From: ZC4RG17 sp035304485
Lineage (GTDB): Bacteria > Actinomycetota > Acidimicrobiia > Spongiisociales > ZC4RG35
Length of the DNA: 38,951 nucleotides
Assembly: GCA_035304485.1 (NCBI GenBank)
Contig: DATGPZ010000016.1
Span: forward strand, 1 to 38,951
Direction of reading: 5' to 3'
Below, piece by piece: positions 1 through 8,451 of the stretch (the first letter of the stretch is position 1; every line of letters starts with the position of its first letter). A program made the translations under genes and the position numbers. A model generated the notes under the pieces. It had not been told where the DNA came from. It did no database searches and saw only the letters and a list, made by a program, of their open reading frames with translations.

Positions 1-1200
1 CGGAGCCGCCTCCGCCTCGTCCACGATCGCGGCGCCCTGGTCGAGCAATTCGACCAGTTCGGGGATCGGCTCACCGAACTGCGGGCCGCGGAAGTGGGTG
101 TCGAGGAAGTTGGTCACGTGCGGGTAGTCGGCACCCCAGCCGAGGAGGTGGATACCGTCGAGGCCACCCACCGAGGTTTCCTCGATGAATGCGCCGGACT
201 CCATCTCCTCCACCGTGGCGTTGATTCCCAGGTTCTGCTGGAGCTGGGTCGCGATCTCCGTCGCCACCGCGCCCGGTTCGGGCAGGTAGACACGGAACAC
301 GTCGCGGTAACGGATCGTCGTGTCGAACCCGTCCGGGTACCCGGCTTCTTCGAGGAGCGCCCGGGCGGCTTCGGGGTCGAAGTCGTACCACGGTTCGCCC
401 TCACACCCGTTGGGGATGCTGCAGGGGGTGAAGAAGTCGGGGACCTCGGATCCTTCCGGGTAGAAGTTGTCGACGATCCGCTGCCGGTCGATACCCATCG
501 CCACTGCCTGACGGACCCGGACGTCGTCGAACGGCGGGAAGGTAGTCGTCAGGCCGACGTAGAAGATGTTCGGGTTCGGATCCTGCAGGATGGTGAGGTT
601 CTCGTCTCCTTCGATGGTCTCGTAGTCCGAAGCCGCCAGGTTGGTGATGTAATCCGCGTTCCCCGACTGGAGCTCGAGGATACGAGAGGTGCTCTCGGCT
701 GCCCATCGGAACACCAGAGTGTTGAAGGACGGCGCCCCGCCCCAGTAGTCGGGGTTGGCGCTCATCACGATCTCCGATCCGCGGTCCCACACGTCCAGCT
801 GGAACGGGCCGGTGCCGATCGGATTCTCGAGGGGCGCCCCTCCCGTCGCTTCCAGATGCTCTGCCGGCTGTACCGCGAACGGCACGAAAGCCAACTTCGC
901 CAGGAAAGCGGGATCCGGTGAGCAGAGAGTGAAGACGACCTCGTGGGTGTCGGTCGCCTCGATGGACTGGATCTTGCCGCCGTAGTCGCAGCTCTCGGCG
1001 CTGACCGAAGCCAGCTCTCCACTGGGAGCGCTGCCGCCGGTGGTCTCGGTAGCCCCGGTCGTGTCTGGTGCCTCGCTGGTGGTCGCACCCGTGGTGTCGG
1101 GCGCCGTGCCGCCGGTGGTTTCGGTGGTGTCACCGTCGCCACAGGCGGCTACCACCACGGCCATCACGGCCAGGATGGCTAGCCATCTCGCCTTTTTCAT
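1..1200 (-). CDS. ABC transporter solute-binding lipoprotein, family 5 (C-terminus cut by window edge)
   Basis: Extracytoplasmic binding protein of the peptide/nickel class (SBP family 5). The frame is open for 400 codons from the ATG at 1198-1200 to base 1, so roughly the last quarter is missing compared with a usual length near 540. The N-terminus is a lipoprotein signal: MKKAR, a hydrophobic stretch and VVVAAC with the lipidated Cys at residue 20. A Thr/Gly/Asp/Pro-rich linker with repeated PDTTGAT follows (residues 21-62). The family motif PIGTGPFQL is near residues 126-134. A strong Shine-Dalgarno GGAGGG precedes the ATG. Permease genes would be expected beyond the left edge. The ligand is unknown. 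Family is confident, substrate is not. Confidence 0.9.
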   Translation of the reverse strand, partial: MKKARWLAILAVMAVVVAACGDGDTTETTGGTAPDTTGATTSEAPDTTGATETTGGSAPSGELASVSAESCDYGGKIQSIEATDTHEVVFTLCSPDPAFLAKLAFVPFAVQPAEHLEATGGAPLENPIGTGPFQLDVWDRGSEIVMSANPDYWGGAPSFNTLVFRWAAESTSRILELQSGNADYITNLAASDYETIEGDENLTILQDPNPNIFYVGLTTTFPPFDDVRVRQAVAMGIDRQRIVDNFYPEGSEVPDFFTPCSIPNGCEGEPWYDFDPEAARALLEEAGYPDGFDTTIRYRDVFRVYLPEPGAVATEIATQLQQNLGINATVEEMESGAFIEETSVGGLDGIHLLGWGADYPHVTNFLDTHFRGPQFGEPIPELVELLDQGAAIVDEAEAAP

Positions 1201-1226
1201 TCTTCCCTCCTGTTCCTTTTTCGGGT

Positions 1227-1263
1227 GCCGGTGAGCCGGCAACGAAGGGAACGGTACACGTTC
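1227..1263 (-). promoter_or_regulatory. Leader and possible promoter of the left binding-protein gene
   Basis: In the 96-base gap between this gene and the upstream LigD-like gene, the minus strand shows TACCGT (plus 1251-1256), a possible -10 box. It lies inside a perfect inverted repeat, GAACG / CGTTC with 5 bases between (1249-1263). A short GC hairpin (GCCGG, 4-base loop, CCGGC; 1227-1240) lies in the presumed leader, before the GGAGGG ribosome site. No clear -35 box is visible. The inverted repeat could be an operator, but 5-base arms are weak evidence. Confidence 0.3.
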
Positions 1264-1296
1264 GAGCCAGAAGATGGATGCAAAGGTGAATGCGAA

Positions 1297-2187
1297 TCAG
1301 GTGTTGCGGCCGAAGCGATCGAACGGTTCTTCGACGTCTACGCCGTGGGTCTCCGCCAGCTCTTCGATCTTGGCTCCATCGACCGTGGCCGGTGGTGGCC
1401 AGCTGATCTCCTCCCGATCGGAGGCGTCCCGGATCGTCCACCGATCGGGATCGGTCGAGTCGAGCTCTTCCCAGCCGATGGGGGTGGCCACCGGCGCTCC
1501 AGGACGGGGGCGCAGCGACCAGGCCGCTACCACCGACTGAGCCCACCGGTTGCGCAGCCAGTCGACGAACACCCGGCCTCCCCGCTTCTTCTTGAGGAAC
1601 TCGGTCGTGGTGGTCTCGGGATGACGGGCGGCGATGATTCCGGCGAGCTGGCGGGCCCATCGGCCGACCTGGTCGAAATCGTGACTCGGCTCGATCTGGG
1701 CAACCACGTGGTATCCGCGGGACCCCGTCGTCATCAAGCCCGGGTCCAAACCCGCCTCCTGCATCAACTCGCGAGCGGCTCGGGCGGCGTCGCGGGGAGG
1801 GCCGTCCTCGTCGGATGGGTCGAGGTCGAGGACGATGCGATCGGGACGGTCCAGGTGCGGCTGGCGGGAGGTCCAGACATGGAAGGTGATCGTGTTCTGG
1901 TTGACCAGGTAGAGGAGGTCCTCGGTCGTGTCGACGAGTGGGTGGTTGGTCGTCCCGCCCTCCTTGGGAACTTCGACCCTCTCGATCGAGTCGGGGAAGT
2001 AGCGGCCTGCATTCTTCTGCATGAAGCCTTCCGCCTCGATCCCGCTCGGGAACCGTTGCAGGGTGAGGGGGCGTCCTTCCAGATGGGGGAGGATGCGGTC
2101 GGCGACGGATTCGTAGTAGTCGACCACCTCGGCCTTGGTTATGCCGTCGGCAGGAAACAGCAGTTTGTCGGGGCTCGAGACCTCCAT
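1297..2187 (-). CDS. Stand-alone LigD-type primase-polymerase domain protein
   Basis: 296-residue archaeo-eukaryotic primase-family polymerase of the LigD Pol type, which adds ribonucleotides or deoxyribonucleotides at DNA ends in non-homologous end joining. Visible motifs are DLDPSD (catalytic Asp pair, around residue 121), GSRGYHVV (nucleotide-binding loop, typically SGxGxHV) and VFVDWLRN (third catalytic Asp). The length is that of a single Pol domain: no ligase or phosphoesterase domain is fused, and neither Ku nor a ligase lies in this window. The ATG at 2185-2187 is preceded by TAGAAT at a 6-base spacing, suggesting a leaderless transcript. Specific role (NHEJ or another repair route) is inferred. 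Confidence 0.88.
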   Translation of the reverse strand: MEVSSPDKLLFPADGITKAEVVDYYESVADRILPHLEGRPLTLQRFPSGIEAEGFMQKNAGRYFPDSIERVEVPKEGGTTNHPLVDTTEDLLYLVNQNTITFHVWTSRQPHLDRPDRIVLDLDPSDEDGPPRDAARAARELMQEAGLDPGLMTTGSRGYHVVAQIEPSHDFDQVGRWARQLAGIIAARHPETTTTEFLKKKRGGRVFVDWLRNRWAQSVVAAWSLRPRPGAPVATPIGWEELDSTDPDRWTIRDASDREEISWPPPATVDGAKIEELAETHGVDVEEPFDRFGRNT

Positions 2188-2193
2188 CGGAGG

Positions 2194-2199
2194 ATTCTA
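2194..2199 (-). promoter_or_regulatory. Candidate -10 box of the LigD-Pol gene
   Basis: TAGAAT on the minus strand, 6 bases before the ATG at 2187, with no Shine-Dalgarno between. It fits the TANNNT leaderless pattern seen at several other genes here. No convincing -35 box was found. Confidence 0.5.
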
Positions 2200-2233
2200 T
2201 GAGTCCCACCCACGGCAAACCGCCGGAGTGGAC

Positions 2234-2752
2234 CTAAGACAACCGTGTTCGGTAGCGACGTTCGGGGACTTCGAGCCCGAACACCTCGGCCTGACGGTCG
2301 ACCCCGTCGTCGACCCATCCGGCGAACTCGTAGAAGCGGCGAGCCCGAGCGTTGCCGGCGTGGACCCAGAGAATCGCTTCATCGAAGCTCGCCTGACGTA
2401 GGAAGTCCGTTCCCCCGACGAGAAGAGACCGGCCGTGGCCCCGTCCCCAGACGGATGGGCTCACGTTCAGGGCATATACCTCGCCTTCCTGAGCGTCGGC
2501 ATCGCCGTCGGCGGGTCCCACCAAGATGAAGCCGACCACCCGATCGGAGTCATCGACGCTGACCAGACGGGCCGATCGGTCTCGAGGAGGTCGTTCGAGC
2601 GCCTCCGCCCAGAGGCCGGCGCGTTCCTCCACGGAGAGACTCGCCAAGTACTCCTCGGGCATGAGGCCGTCCTTGTATCCCTCGCGCCACGCTTCCACGT
2701 GCACCCTGCCCAGGTCGGAGGCGTCCTCGGGTCGGGGCGCCCTCAGACGCAT
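2234..2752 (-). CDS. GNAT family N-acetyltransferase
   Basis: 172-residue GCN5-related acetyltransferase that would transfer an acetyl group from acetyl-CoA to an amine. The fold signature is visible: N-terminal RPEDASDLGRVHVEAW, a beta-strand block ending in VYALNVSPSVWGRGHGRSLL (motif A, with the G-x-G-x-G pyrophosphate loop) and a C-terminal block NARARRFYEFAGW typical of RimI-like members. It begins 6 bases after the tyrS stop codon, so it is probably co-transcribed and translationally coupled to tyrS. The acceptor cannot be predicted from sequence. Confidence 0.85.
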   Translation of the reverse strand: MRLRAPRPEDASDLGRVHVEAWREGYKDGLMPEEYLASLSVEERAGLWAEALERPPRDRSARLVSVDDSDRVVGFILVGPADGDADAQEGEVYALNVSPSVWGRGHGRSLLVGGTDFLRQASFDEAILWVHAGNARARRFYEFAGWVDDGVDRQAEVFGLEVPERRYRTRLS

Positions 2753-2758
2753 GATGCC

Positions 2759-4030
2759 TCAGATGAAGCGGGCGAGGTACTGGCGCTTCTTGCCCACCCG
2801 AAGGACGAGAGTGGTAGCGGTTGCCAGGTCATCGGGCCCGACCTTACGCGTCGGGTCGGTGACGGGCAGGTCATTTATTCGGACCCCGCCCTGTTCGATC
2901 AAGCGGCGGGCCTCGCCGTTGCTCCGAGAGGCGCCCAGTCGGGTCATCAGTTCCAGCAGGCCCAACTCACCTTCGAGTTCGGACCGGGGAATCTCGACCG
3001 TGGGAGCCTGCTCGAAGGCCATGGCCAGGGCTTCGTCGTCCAGTTCGGAAACGGGTGCGTCGCCGAACAGTACGGCCGTCGCCTTCTGGGCGGCGGCTAC
3101 CCCGGAGTCGCCGTGGACGATCCGGGTGGCTTCCGTCGCCAGGAGCGTCTGCCCGGTGCGGGCGCCGGGATCGGCGGCGTGTGCCCGGGCCGCCTCTTCG
3201 ATCTGGTCGATCGGCAAGAAAGTGAACATCCGCAGGAAGCGCTCGACGTCGCGATCGTCGGTGTTGAGCCACCATTGGTAGTAGGCGAAAGGCGAGGTCA
3301 GGTCGGGGTCGAGCCAGGGTGCGTTGCCGGCCGACTTGGAGAACTTCTTGCCGTCGGACCCCTCCACCAAGGGCCAGGTGAGTCCGTGGGCGCGGGCACC
3401 CCGTCGGCGTCGGATGAGGTCGACTCCGGCGACGATGTTGCCCCACTGATCGGAGCCACCCGCTTGCAGTGTGCATCCGTATGTCGCGAACAGATGGTCG
3501 AAGTCCATCGCCTGGAGCAGCGCGTAGCTGAACTCCGTGTACGAGATTCCCTGCTCGCGATCTTCGAGACGGCGACGGACCGACTCTCGTGCGATCAGTT
3601 GGTTGATCGAGAAGTGCTTCCCGATGTCCCGCAGGAATTCGAGGACGGTGATGTCCTTGGTCCACTCGTAGTTGTCCACCACGGTGGCGTTCGAGACGTC
3701 CAGCACTCGGCCGAAATCCCGTTTGATCCCCTCCAGATTTCGCTCGATCGTCTCGTCGTCCATCAACTGCCGCTCTTCGTCCCGAAAAGAGGGGTCTCCG
3801 ATGCGGCCGGTGGCGCCCCCGGCCAGGACGATCGGCCGGTGGCCTGCCCGCTGCAGCCACGCCTGGGTCATCAGGCCGACCAGGTTTCCGACGTGGAGCG
3901 ACTGAGCCGTCGGGTCGTACCCGACGTAGAACGTGCGCTGGCCGGAGGTCAGGTGTTCACGCAGACTGGCCTCGTCGGTGTGGTCGTGGAGGAGCCCACG
4001 CTCGGCCAGGATGTCGATCGGGTCGGTCAT
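2759..4030 (-). CDS. tyrS: Tyrosyl-tRNA synthetase
   Basis: Class I tyrosyl-tRNA synthetase of the bacterial short type, 423 residues from the chosen start. Signature motifs are HVGN (HIGH equivalent, in DPTAQSLHVGNL), KFSKS (KMSKS equivalent) and a C-terminal S4 RNA-binding domain beginning near LGASRSNGEARRLIEQGGV. A reading frame extends 13 codons upstream, but I chose the ATG at 4028-4030 (MTDPIDILAERGL) because it matches the family N-terminus and has TACCGT 8 bases before it. It is transcribed divergently from leuS, with 105 bases between the two start codons. No T-box leader is visible. Confidence 0.95.
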   Translation of the reverse strand: MTDPIDILAERGLLHDHTDEASLREHLTSGQRTFYVGYDPTAQSLHVGNLVGLMTQAWLQRAGHRPIVLAGGATGRIGDPSFRDEERQLMDDETIERNLEGIKRDFGRVLDVSNATVVDNYEWTKDITVLEFLRDIGKHFSINQLIARESVRRRLEDREQGISYTEFSYALLQAMDFDHLFATYGCTLQAGGSDQWGNIVAGVDLIRRRRGARAHGLTWPLVEGSDGKKFSKSAGNAPWLDPDLTSPFAYYQWWLNTDDRDVERFLRMFTFLPIDQIEEAARAHAADPGARTGQTLLATEATRIVHGDSGVAAAQKATAVLFGDAPVSELDDEALAMAFEQAPTVEIPRSELEGELGLLELMTRLGASRSNGEARRLIEQGGVRINDLPVTDPTRKVGPDDLATATTLVLRVGKKRQYLARFI

Positions 4031-4038
4031 CGGCGACA

Positions 4039-4044
4039 ACGGTA
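4039..4044 (-). promoter_or_regulatory. Candidate -10 box of tyrS
   Basis: TACCGT on the minus strand, 8 bases before the chosen tyrS ATG. No ribosome site lies between. It also argues for this start over the longer frame, whose extra codons would lie at or upstream of the promoter. Confidence 0.45.
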
Positions 4045-4120
4045 CCGCCGACCTCGTTCGCTCTCCCAACCGACGCGGCGAGTCCCACGAAGTCCCTCAC
4101 CGGGCCTTCAGGGACGGGAG

Positions 4121-4126
4121 TACCCT
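4121..4126 (+). promoter_or_regulatory. Candidate -10 box of leuS
   Basis: TACCCT, 9 bases before the leuS ATG at 4136. A GGGAG sequence (4116-4120) lies immediately upstream and would suit an alternative TTG start at 4127, so the two readings are mutually exclusive. Confidence 0.4.
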
Positions 4127-4135
4127 TTGTCCCTC

Positions 4136-6562
4136 ATGATCTACGACCACCAGAAGATCGAAGCCAAGTGGCAGGAGCGTTGGGCCGAGTCCGGCGTTTT
4201 CGAGGTGGAAGCCGACCCCTCGCGTCCCAAGTTCTACAACCTGACGATGTACCCGTATCCGTCGGGTGCGCTCCACCAGGGTCACGTCCGCAATTACACC
4301 TACGGCGACCTGCTCACCCGCTACATGACGATGCGGGGATACAACGTGCTGTCGCCGATGGGGTGGGACAGCTTCGGTCTTCCGGCGGAGAACGCAGCCA
4401 TCGCCACCGGCGTCCACCCCAGGGTCAACACCGAAGCGCAGATCGCCCGGATGTCCGAACAGATTCGACGACTGGGGGCGATGTACGACTGGCGCCGGGA
4501 ACTGGCCTCGCACAAACCCGACTACTACCGCTGGGACCAGTGGCTGTTCTTGAAGCTGTTCGAGCAAGGGCTCGCCTACAAAGCCGAAGCCCCGGTGAAT
4601 TGGTGCCCGAACGACCAGACCGTTCTGGCCAACGAGCAGGTCGTAGACGGCCATTGCGAGCGCTGCGGCCACGAGGTCATACGACGCAAGCTGAGCCAGT
4701 GGTTCTTCCGTATCACCGATTACGCCGAGCGGCTGCTGAACGACATAGAGAAGCTGGAGCACTGGCCCGAGCGAGTCAGGACCATGCAGCGGAACTGGAT
4801 CGGGAGGTCGGAAGGTGCCACCTTCACGATGCGAGTGGAGGGTCTCGACGCCTCCTTCGAGGTGTTCACTACCCGGCCGGACACGATCTTCGGTATGACG
4901 TTCGCAGTCCTGGCGCCCGAGCATCCCCTGGTCGACGAGATCGTCGCCGGCACGGAGGCGGAGGAAGCGGTACGGGCCTATCAGGAGCAAGCGGCCAAGG
5001 CGAGCGAGATCGAGCGCCTGGCGGAAGGCGAGAAGACAGGGGTCTTCACCGGCCGCCATGCCATCAACCCCGCCAACGGGCGGCCGGTTCCCATATACGT
5101 CGCCGACTACGTCCTGATGGGTTACGGCACCGGAGCCATCATGGCCGTCCCGGGCCAAGACCAGCGTGACTGGGATTTCGCCACGCGATATGGAATCGAA
5201 ATCATCCGCACCGTTCAGCCGCCAGACGATTTCGAAGGCGAGGCCTACGTCGGCGATGGGCCCGCCATCAACTCCGATTTCCTGGACGGGTTGCACATGG
5301 CGGAGGCCAAGGAGCGGATCATCCAGTGGTTGGAGGATCAGGGACTGGGACGCCGGGAGGTCCAGTATCGCCTGCGCGACTGGCTGATCAGCCGCCAGCG
5401 CTATTGGGGCTGTCCCATTCCGATCGTGTCCTGTCCCGATTGCGGATTGGTTCCCGTGCCCGAGGATCAGCTGCCCGTCGAGCTACCGGACGTTCAGGAC
5501 TATGCCCCCAAGGGTCGATCGCCCCTGGCGGCCTTGGACTCGTTCGTCCAGACGACCTGTCCCTCGTGTGGCGGACCCGCCCAGCGCGAGACCGACACGA
5601 TGGACACCTTCGTCGACAGCTCCTGGTACTTCTTGCGCTTCACCGACGCCCGCAACGACGAGGCGATCTTCGATCCGGAGAAGGCTGCGTACTGGATGCC
5701 CGTCGACCAGTACATCGGCGGGATCGAGCACGCCGTCCTCCATCTGCTGTATTCCAGATTCATCACGAAAGTCCTCTACGACATGGGCTTGAGCGCGGTC
5801 GAGGAGCCCTTCGAGCGGCTGTTCACCCAAGGGATGATCAGGCTGGGCGGCGCCAAGATGTCCAAGTCCAAGGGCAACATCGTGGATCCCCTCGATCTGC
5901 TCGCTTCCCACGGTGCCGACGCCTTGCGTCTCTATCACCTGTTCATGGGTCCCCCCGCCGAGGACGCCGATTGGGACGAGCACGGTATCGACGGGACCGC
6001 CCGGTTCCTGGACCGGGTGTGGCGCCTGGCCATCGGGCAGGTCGGCGAGCCCGTAGAGCGCGAGGAGACCGACGCCGACAGGGAGGTGTTGGCCGAAGCG
6101 CACCGGACCGTCAAGAAGGTGACAGAAGACATCGAGCGTTTCGCCTTCAACACGGCGATTCCAGCCCTCATGACATTGGTCAACACTCTGACCGACTACG
6201 TCCGGGCCGGAGCGCGCCGGCAGACGCTCGACACCGTCATCGAGCTGCTGCTCCTGCTCCTGTCACCGATGGCTCCCCACATCGCCCACGAACTGTGGGA
6301 GCGGACCGGGCACACCTCGCTCCTCGCCACCGAGCCGTGGCCGGAGTGGGATCCTGAACTGGTCGCCCGGGAAGTCGTCACTCTGATCCTGCAGGTGAAC
6401 GGAAAGGTCCGCGACCGCATCGACGTGAGTGCCGACATCAGTCCGGAGGAGGCAGAGCGGTTGGCGTTGGAGTCGGAGCGGATCCGGGAGTGGATCGGCG
6501 ACGGTGAGGTGCGCAAGGTCATCGCCCGTCCCCCCCGGCTGGTCAACGTCGTCGTCGGTTGA
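4136..6562 (+). CDS. leuS: Leucyl-tRNA synthetase
   Basis: Class I synthetase charging tRNA-Leu; 808 residues, the usual bacterial length. The HIGH-type motif is HQGH at residues 47-50 (YPYPSGALHQGHVRNY). The connective polypeptide 1 editing domain contains TTRPDTIFGMTF, the conserved Thr-rich editing motif. KMSKS occurs as GGAKMSKSKGN near residue 575, and the C-terminus ends in the usual tRNA-binding region (VNGKVRDRI). A much longer open frame runs back to 2435, but that part is antisense to tyrS. ATG 4136 is chosen; TTG 4127, with GGGAG six bases upstream, is an alternative adding three residues. The stop overlaps the next gene's start. Confidence 0.96.
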   Translation: MIYDHQKIEAKWQERWAESGVFEVEADPSRPKFYNLTMYPYPSGALHQGHVRNYTYGDLLTRYMTMRGYNVLSPMGWDSFGLPAENAAIATGVHPRVNTEAQIARMSEQIRRLGAMYDWRRELASHKPDYYRWDQWLFLKLFEQGLAYKAEAPVNWCPNDQTVLANEQVVDGHCERCGHEVIRRKLSQWFFRITDYAERLLNDIEKLEHWPERVRTMQRNWIGRSEGATFTMRVEGLDASFEVFTTRPDTIFGMTFAVLAPEHPLVDEIVAGTEAEEAVRAYQEQAAKASEIERLAEGEKTGVFTGRHAINPANGRPVPIYVADYVLMGYGTGAIMAVPGQDQRDWDFATRYGIEIIRTVQPPDDFEGEAYVGDGPAINSDFLDGLHMAEAKERIIQWLEDQGLGRREVQYRLRDWLISRQRYWGCPIPIVSCPDCGLVPVPEDQLPVELPDVQDYAPKGRSPLAALDSFVQTTCPSCGGPAQRETDTMDTFVDSSWYFLRFTDARNDEAIFDPEKAAYWMPVDQYIGGIEHAVLHLLYSRFITKVLYDMGLSAVEEPFERLFTQGMIRLGGAKMSKSKGNIVDPLDLLASHGADALRLYHLFMGPPAEDADWDEHGIDGTARFLDRVWRLAIGQVGEPVEREETDADREVLAEAHRTVKKVTEDIERFAFNTAIPALMTLVNTLTDYVRAGARRQTLDTVIELLLLLLSPMAPHIAHELWERTGHTSLLATEPWPEWDPELVAREVVTLILQVNGKVRDRIDVSADISPEEAERLALESERIREWIGDGEVRKVIARPPRLVNVVVG

Positions 6563-6957
6563 TCCGGGCCTCGGCACTGCTCGTCTCCCGTCTCACCGAC
6601 GAGTTGGTCGGTGAGCTCGGACCGGTTCGGCCCGAATCGGTTTCCGTGCGCTTCTTCCCACGGTGGATCGGCCGGTTGGGGCCAGGATGGGTGGCTGCCA
6701 TGGCCATGCCCTGGGCCATATACCTGCGTCCCGAGCTGCTGGCGGCCGACGACCTCGTCATCGCTCGAACCATCGCCCACGAACTGGTTCACATGCGCCA
6801 GTGGAAGACGCTGGGGCCCGTTCGTTTCTTGTATCAGTACGTGTCGGCCTATGTGAGGAATCGTCTGAATGGAGCCGATCACCGTCAGGCGTACGCCACC
6901 ATCCCACTGGAGAAGGAGGCGTATGCCGTGGCGGACCGCTGTTTCCCTCATATCTGA
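6559..6957 (+). CDS. Small HExxH zinc-site protein (DUF4157-like)
   Basis: 132-residue protein starting at a TTG that overlaps the leuS stop (TTGA), so translation is coupled. It contains HELVHMRQ, an HExxH zinc-ligand motif with glutamate, like that of gluzincin metallopeptidases and DUF4157/eCIS-core domains, followed by an aromatic helix (RFLYQYVSAYV) and NPLE-like IPLEKEAY, whose Glu could be the third ligand. No signal peptide or membrane segment is visible. Whether it is an active protease or a structural zinc domain cannot be told. Coupling to leuS is seen; any role in translation is not implied. Confidence 0.65.
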   Translation: MIRASALLVSRLTDELVGELGPVRPESVSVRFFPRWIGRLGPGWVAAMAMPWAIYLRPELLAADDLVIARTIAHELVHMRQWKTLGPVRFLYQYVSAYVRNRLNGADHRQAYATIPLEKEAYAVADRCFPHI

Positions 6958-6971
6958 GAGGGTGGCGTCGC

Positions 6972-7778
6972 TCAGGTGATCACGACGCCGGAGAGATCGT
7001 CCGGTCTCGGGTACTCCAGCTCGAGCGATTGGATCAGGTCCACCATGATCTCGCCGATCACCAACTTCCGGTACCACTTGCGATCCCCGGGAATCACGTA
7101 CCAGGGGGCGTGTTCCGTCGTGGTCTCGGCGATCATCGCTGCGTAGGCTGCCTGGAAGTCGTCCCACTTCTTCCGGGTGTCGAGATCCCCGAGGTCGAAT
7201 TTCCAGTGCTTTTCCGGATCGTCGAGGCGGGCCTGGAGGCGCTCGGCCTGCTCTTCCTTCGAGATGTGGATGAAGAACTTGACTATGTGGGTGCCCTCCT
7301 CGAACAGCAGACGCTCGAAGTCGACGATGTGCTGATACCGACGTCGCCACGTGGCCTCGTCGACCAGCTGTTCCACTCGGGGTACCAGCACGTCCTCGTA
7401 GTGGCTGCGGTTGAAGATGGCGATCTCCCCGTCGGCAGGAACGTGCGGATGCACCCTCCACAAGTAGTCGTGGGCCAACTCCTGGGGAGTCGGCTTCTTG
7501 AAGGACGTCACTTTCACGCCCTGGGGGTTCATGCGCCCGAATACGTCTCGGATGGTCGAGTCCTTACCGGCCGTGTCCATCGCCTGCAGCACCACCAGCA
7601 GACGCTGTCGACCGTCGGCGTAGAAGAGCTCTTGCAAGTCGGCGAGCTGACGCGCCAGATCCTTCACCCGTTCCTTCCCCTCCGCCTTCGTCCCGCTCCA
7701 GGCTTCCTCCGAACGGGTGGGTAGGCGGGAGAGGTCGACGGCCGTGCCGGGCCGGATTCGTAGCGACTCGTGGACCAT
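6972..7778 (-). CDS. ppk2: Polyphosphate kinase 2 family protein
   Basis: 268-residue PPK2 enzyme, which moves phosphate between polyphosphate and nucleotides. The Walker A-like motif QAMDTAGKDST lies at residues 65-75. The family block NRSHYEDVLVPRV (lid/Walker B side) is near 123-135, and the C-terminal DRKWYRKLVI is characteristic. The form matches the stand-alone polyphosphate:nucleotide phosphotransferase subfamily; class I, II or III preference (NDP, NMP or both) was not resolved. The ATG at 7778 has TATCGT 6 bases upstream. It is convergent with the HExxH gene (14 bases between stops) and divergent from comEA. Confidence 0.92.
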   Translation of the reverse strand: MVHESLRIRPGTAVDLSRLPTRSEEAWSGTKAEGKERVKDLARQLADLQELFYADGRQRLLVVLQAMDTAGKDSTIRDVFGRMNPQGVKVTSFKKPTPQELAHDYLWRVHPHVPADGEIAIFNRSHYEDVLVPRVEQLVDEATWRRRYQHIVDFERLLFEEGTHIVKFFIHISKEEQAERLQARLDDPEKHWKFDLGDLDTRKKWDDFQAAYAAMIAETTTEHAPWYVIPGDRKWYRKLVIGEIMVDLIQSLELEYPRPDDLSGVVIT

Positions 7779-7784
7779 CGGGTC

Positions 7785-7790
7785 ACGATA
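7785..7790 (-). promoter_or_regulatory. Candidate -10 box of ppk2
   Basis: TATCGT on the minus strand, 6 bases before the ATG at 7778. No Shine-Dalgarno lies in the spacer GACCCG. Confidence 0.5.
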
Positions 7791-7872
7791 CCGGGAGGGG
7801 GTGGATTCGTCCCCTCGGATCCGGTAGAACCGAGCGAGTAGCGGCTCCGAGGGGCCGACGCGGGAGGATCGA

Positions 7873-8451
7873 GTGGACCGCCGATGGCTTCTGGCGGCAG
7901 GTGTCGGCGTCGTCGCGGTGCTGGCAGGTCTGTGGTGGGGGAGAGGAGTCAGTGAGATACCGGACTCAGTCGAGCCCGTAGCGGTGGCCGAGGACGCCCC
8001 TACGTCGACGATGTCAGAGGCGATGGTCGTTGTTCATGTCGCTGGATGGGTCGCGGAACCGGGATTGGTCTCGGTTCCGGCCGGCTCCCGTGTGGGTGAC
8101 GCCATCGCCGCAGCGGGTGGATGGCTCCCGGGAGTCAAGGCAGATGCGCTCAACCTCGCCCGACCGATCGCCGACGGCGATCAGGTCCTGGTTCCTGGAC
8201 CGACTGACGCAGGAGGGCAGGAGCCGTCGGCGACCACCTTCGATGGAAGAGTCGACGGGATGGTGGATTTGAACGCGGCGCCCGCCTCCGTGCTGGAGAG
8301 CCTCCCCGGGGTCGGCCCCGTGCTGGCCGAGCGCATCGTCGCTCACCGGGAGGCGAACGGTCAGTTCGAAGCGATAGAGGACCTGCTCGACGTCTCCGGA
8401 ATCGGAGAAGCGAAGCTGGCTCTGATCAGGGACCACGTCACCGTCCGGTGA
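7873..8451 (+). CDS. comEA: ComEA-like DNA-binding competence protein
   Basis: 192 residues with the full ComEA layout: an N-terminal membrane anchor (about residues 5-23), an SLBB-type domain (about 51-110, VVHVAGWVAEPGLVSVPAGS) and a C-terminal double helix-hairpin-helix domain (about 130-192) with VDLNAAPASVLESLPGVG and FEAIEDLLDVSGIG. This protein holds incoming double-stranded DNA at the outer membrane face and passes it to ComEC. The GTG start has a good GGGAGG ribosome site 6 bases upstream. The stop overlaps the comEC GTG (GTGA), so the pair is coupled. No pilus genes lie in the window, so working transformation is not established. Confidence 0.92.
   Translation: MDRRWLLAAGVGVVAVLAGLWWGRGVSEIPDSVEPVAVAEDAPTSTMSEAMVVVHVAGWVAEPGLVSVPAGSRVGDAIAAAGGWLPGVKADALNLARPIADGDQVLVPGPTDAGGQEPSATTFDGRVDGMVDLNAAPASVLESLPGVGPVLAERIVAHREANGQFEAIEDLLDVSGIGEAKLALIRDHVTVR

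Noticed and set aside
2435..4135. Very long open plus-strand frame continuous with leuS
   Set aside because: It is antisense to the GNAT gene and tyrS, which have clear motifs. The openness comes from GC-rich codon bias, and the residues before 4136 match no leuS N-terminus.
4097..5296. 399-codon minus-strand frame over leuS
   Set aside because: Shadow of the leuS coding strand. No motif, and leuS is unmistakable on the other strand.
7815..7855. Inverted repeat CTCGGA / TCCGAG between ppk2 and comEA
   Set aside because: Six-base arms with a loop of nearly 30 bases are expected by chance in GC-rich DNA.
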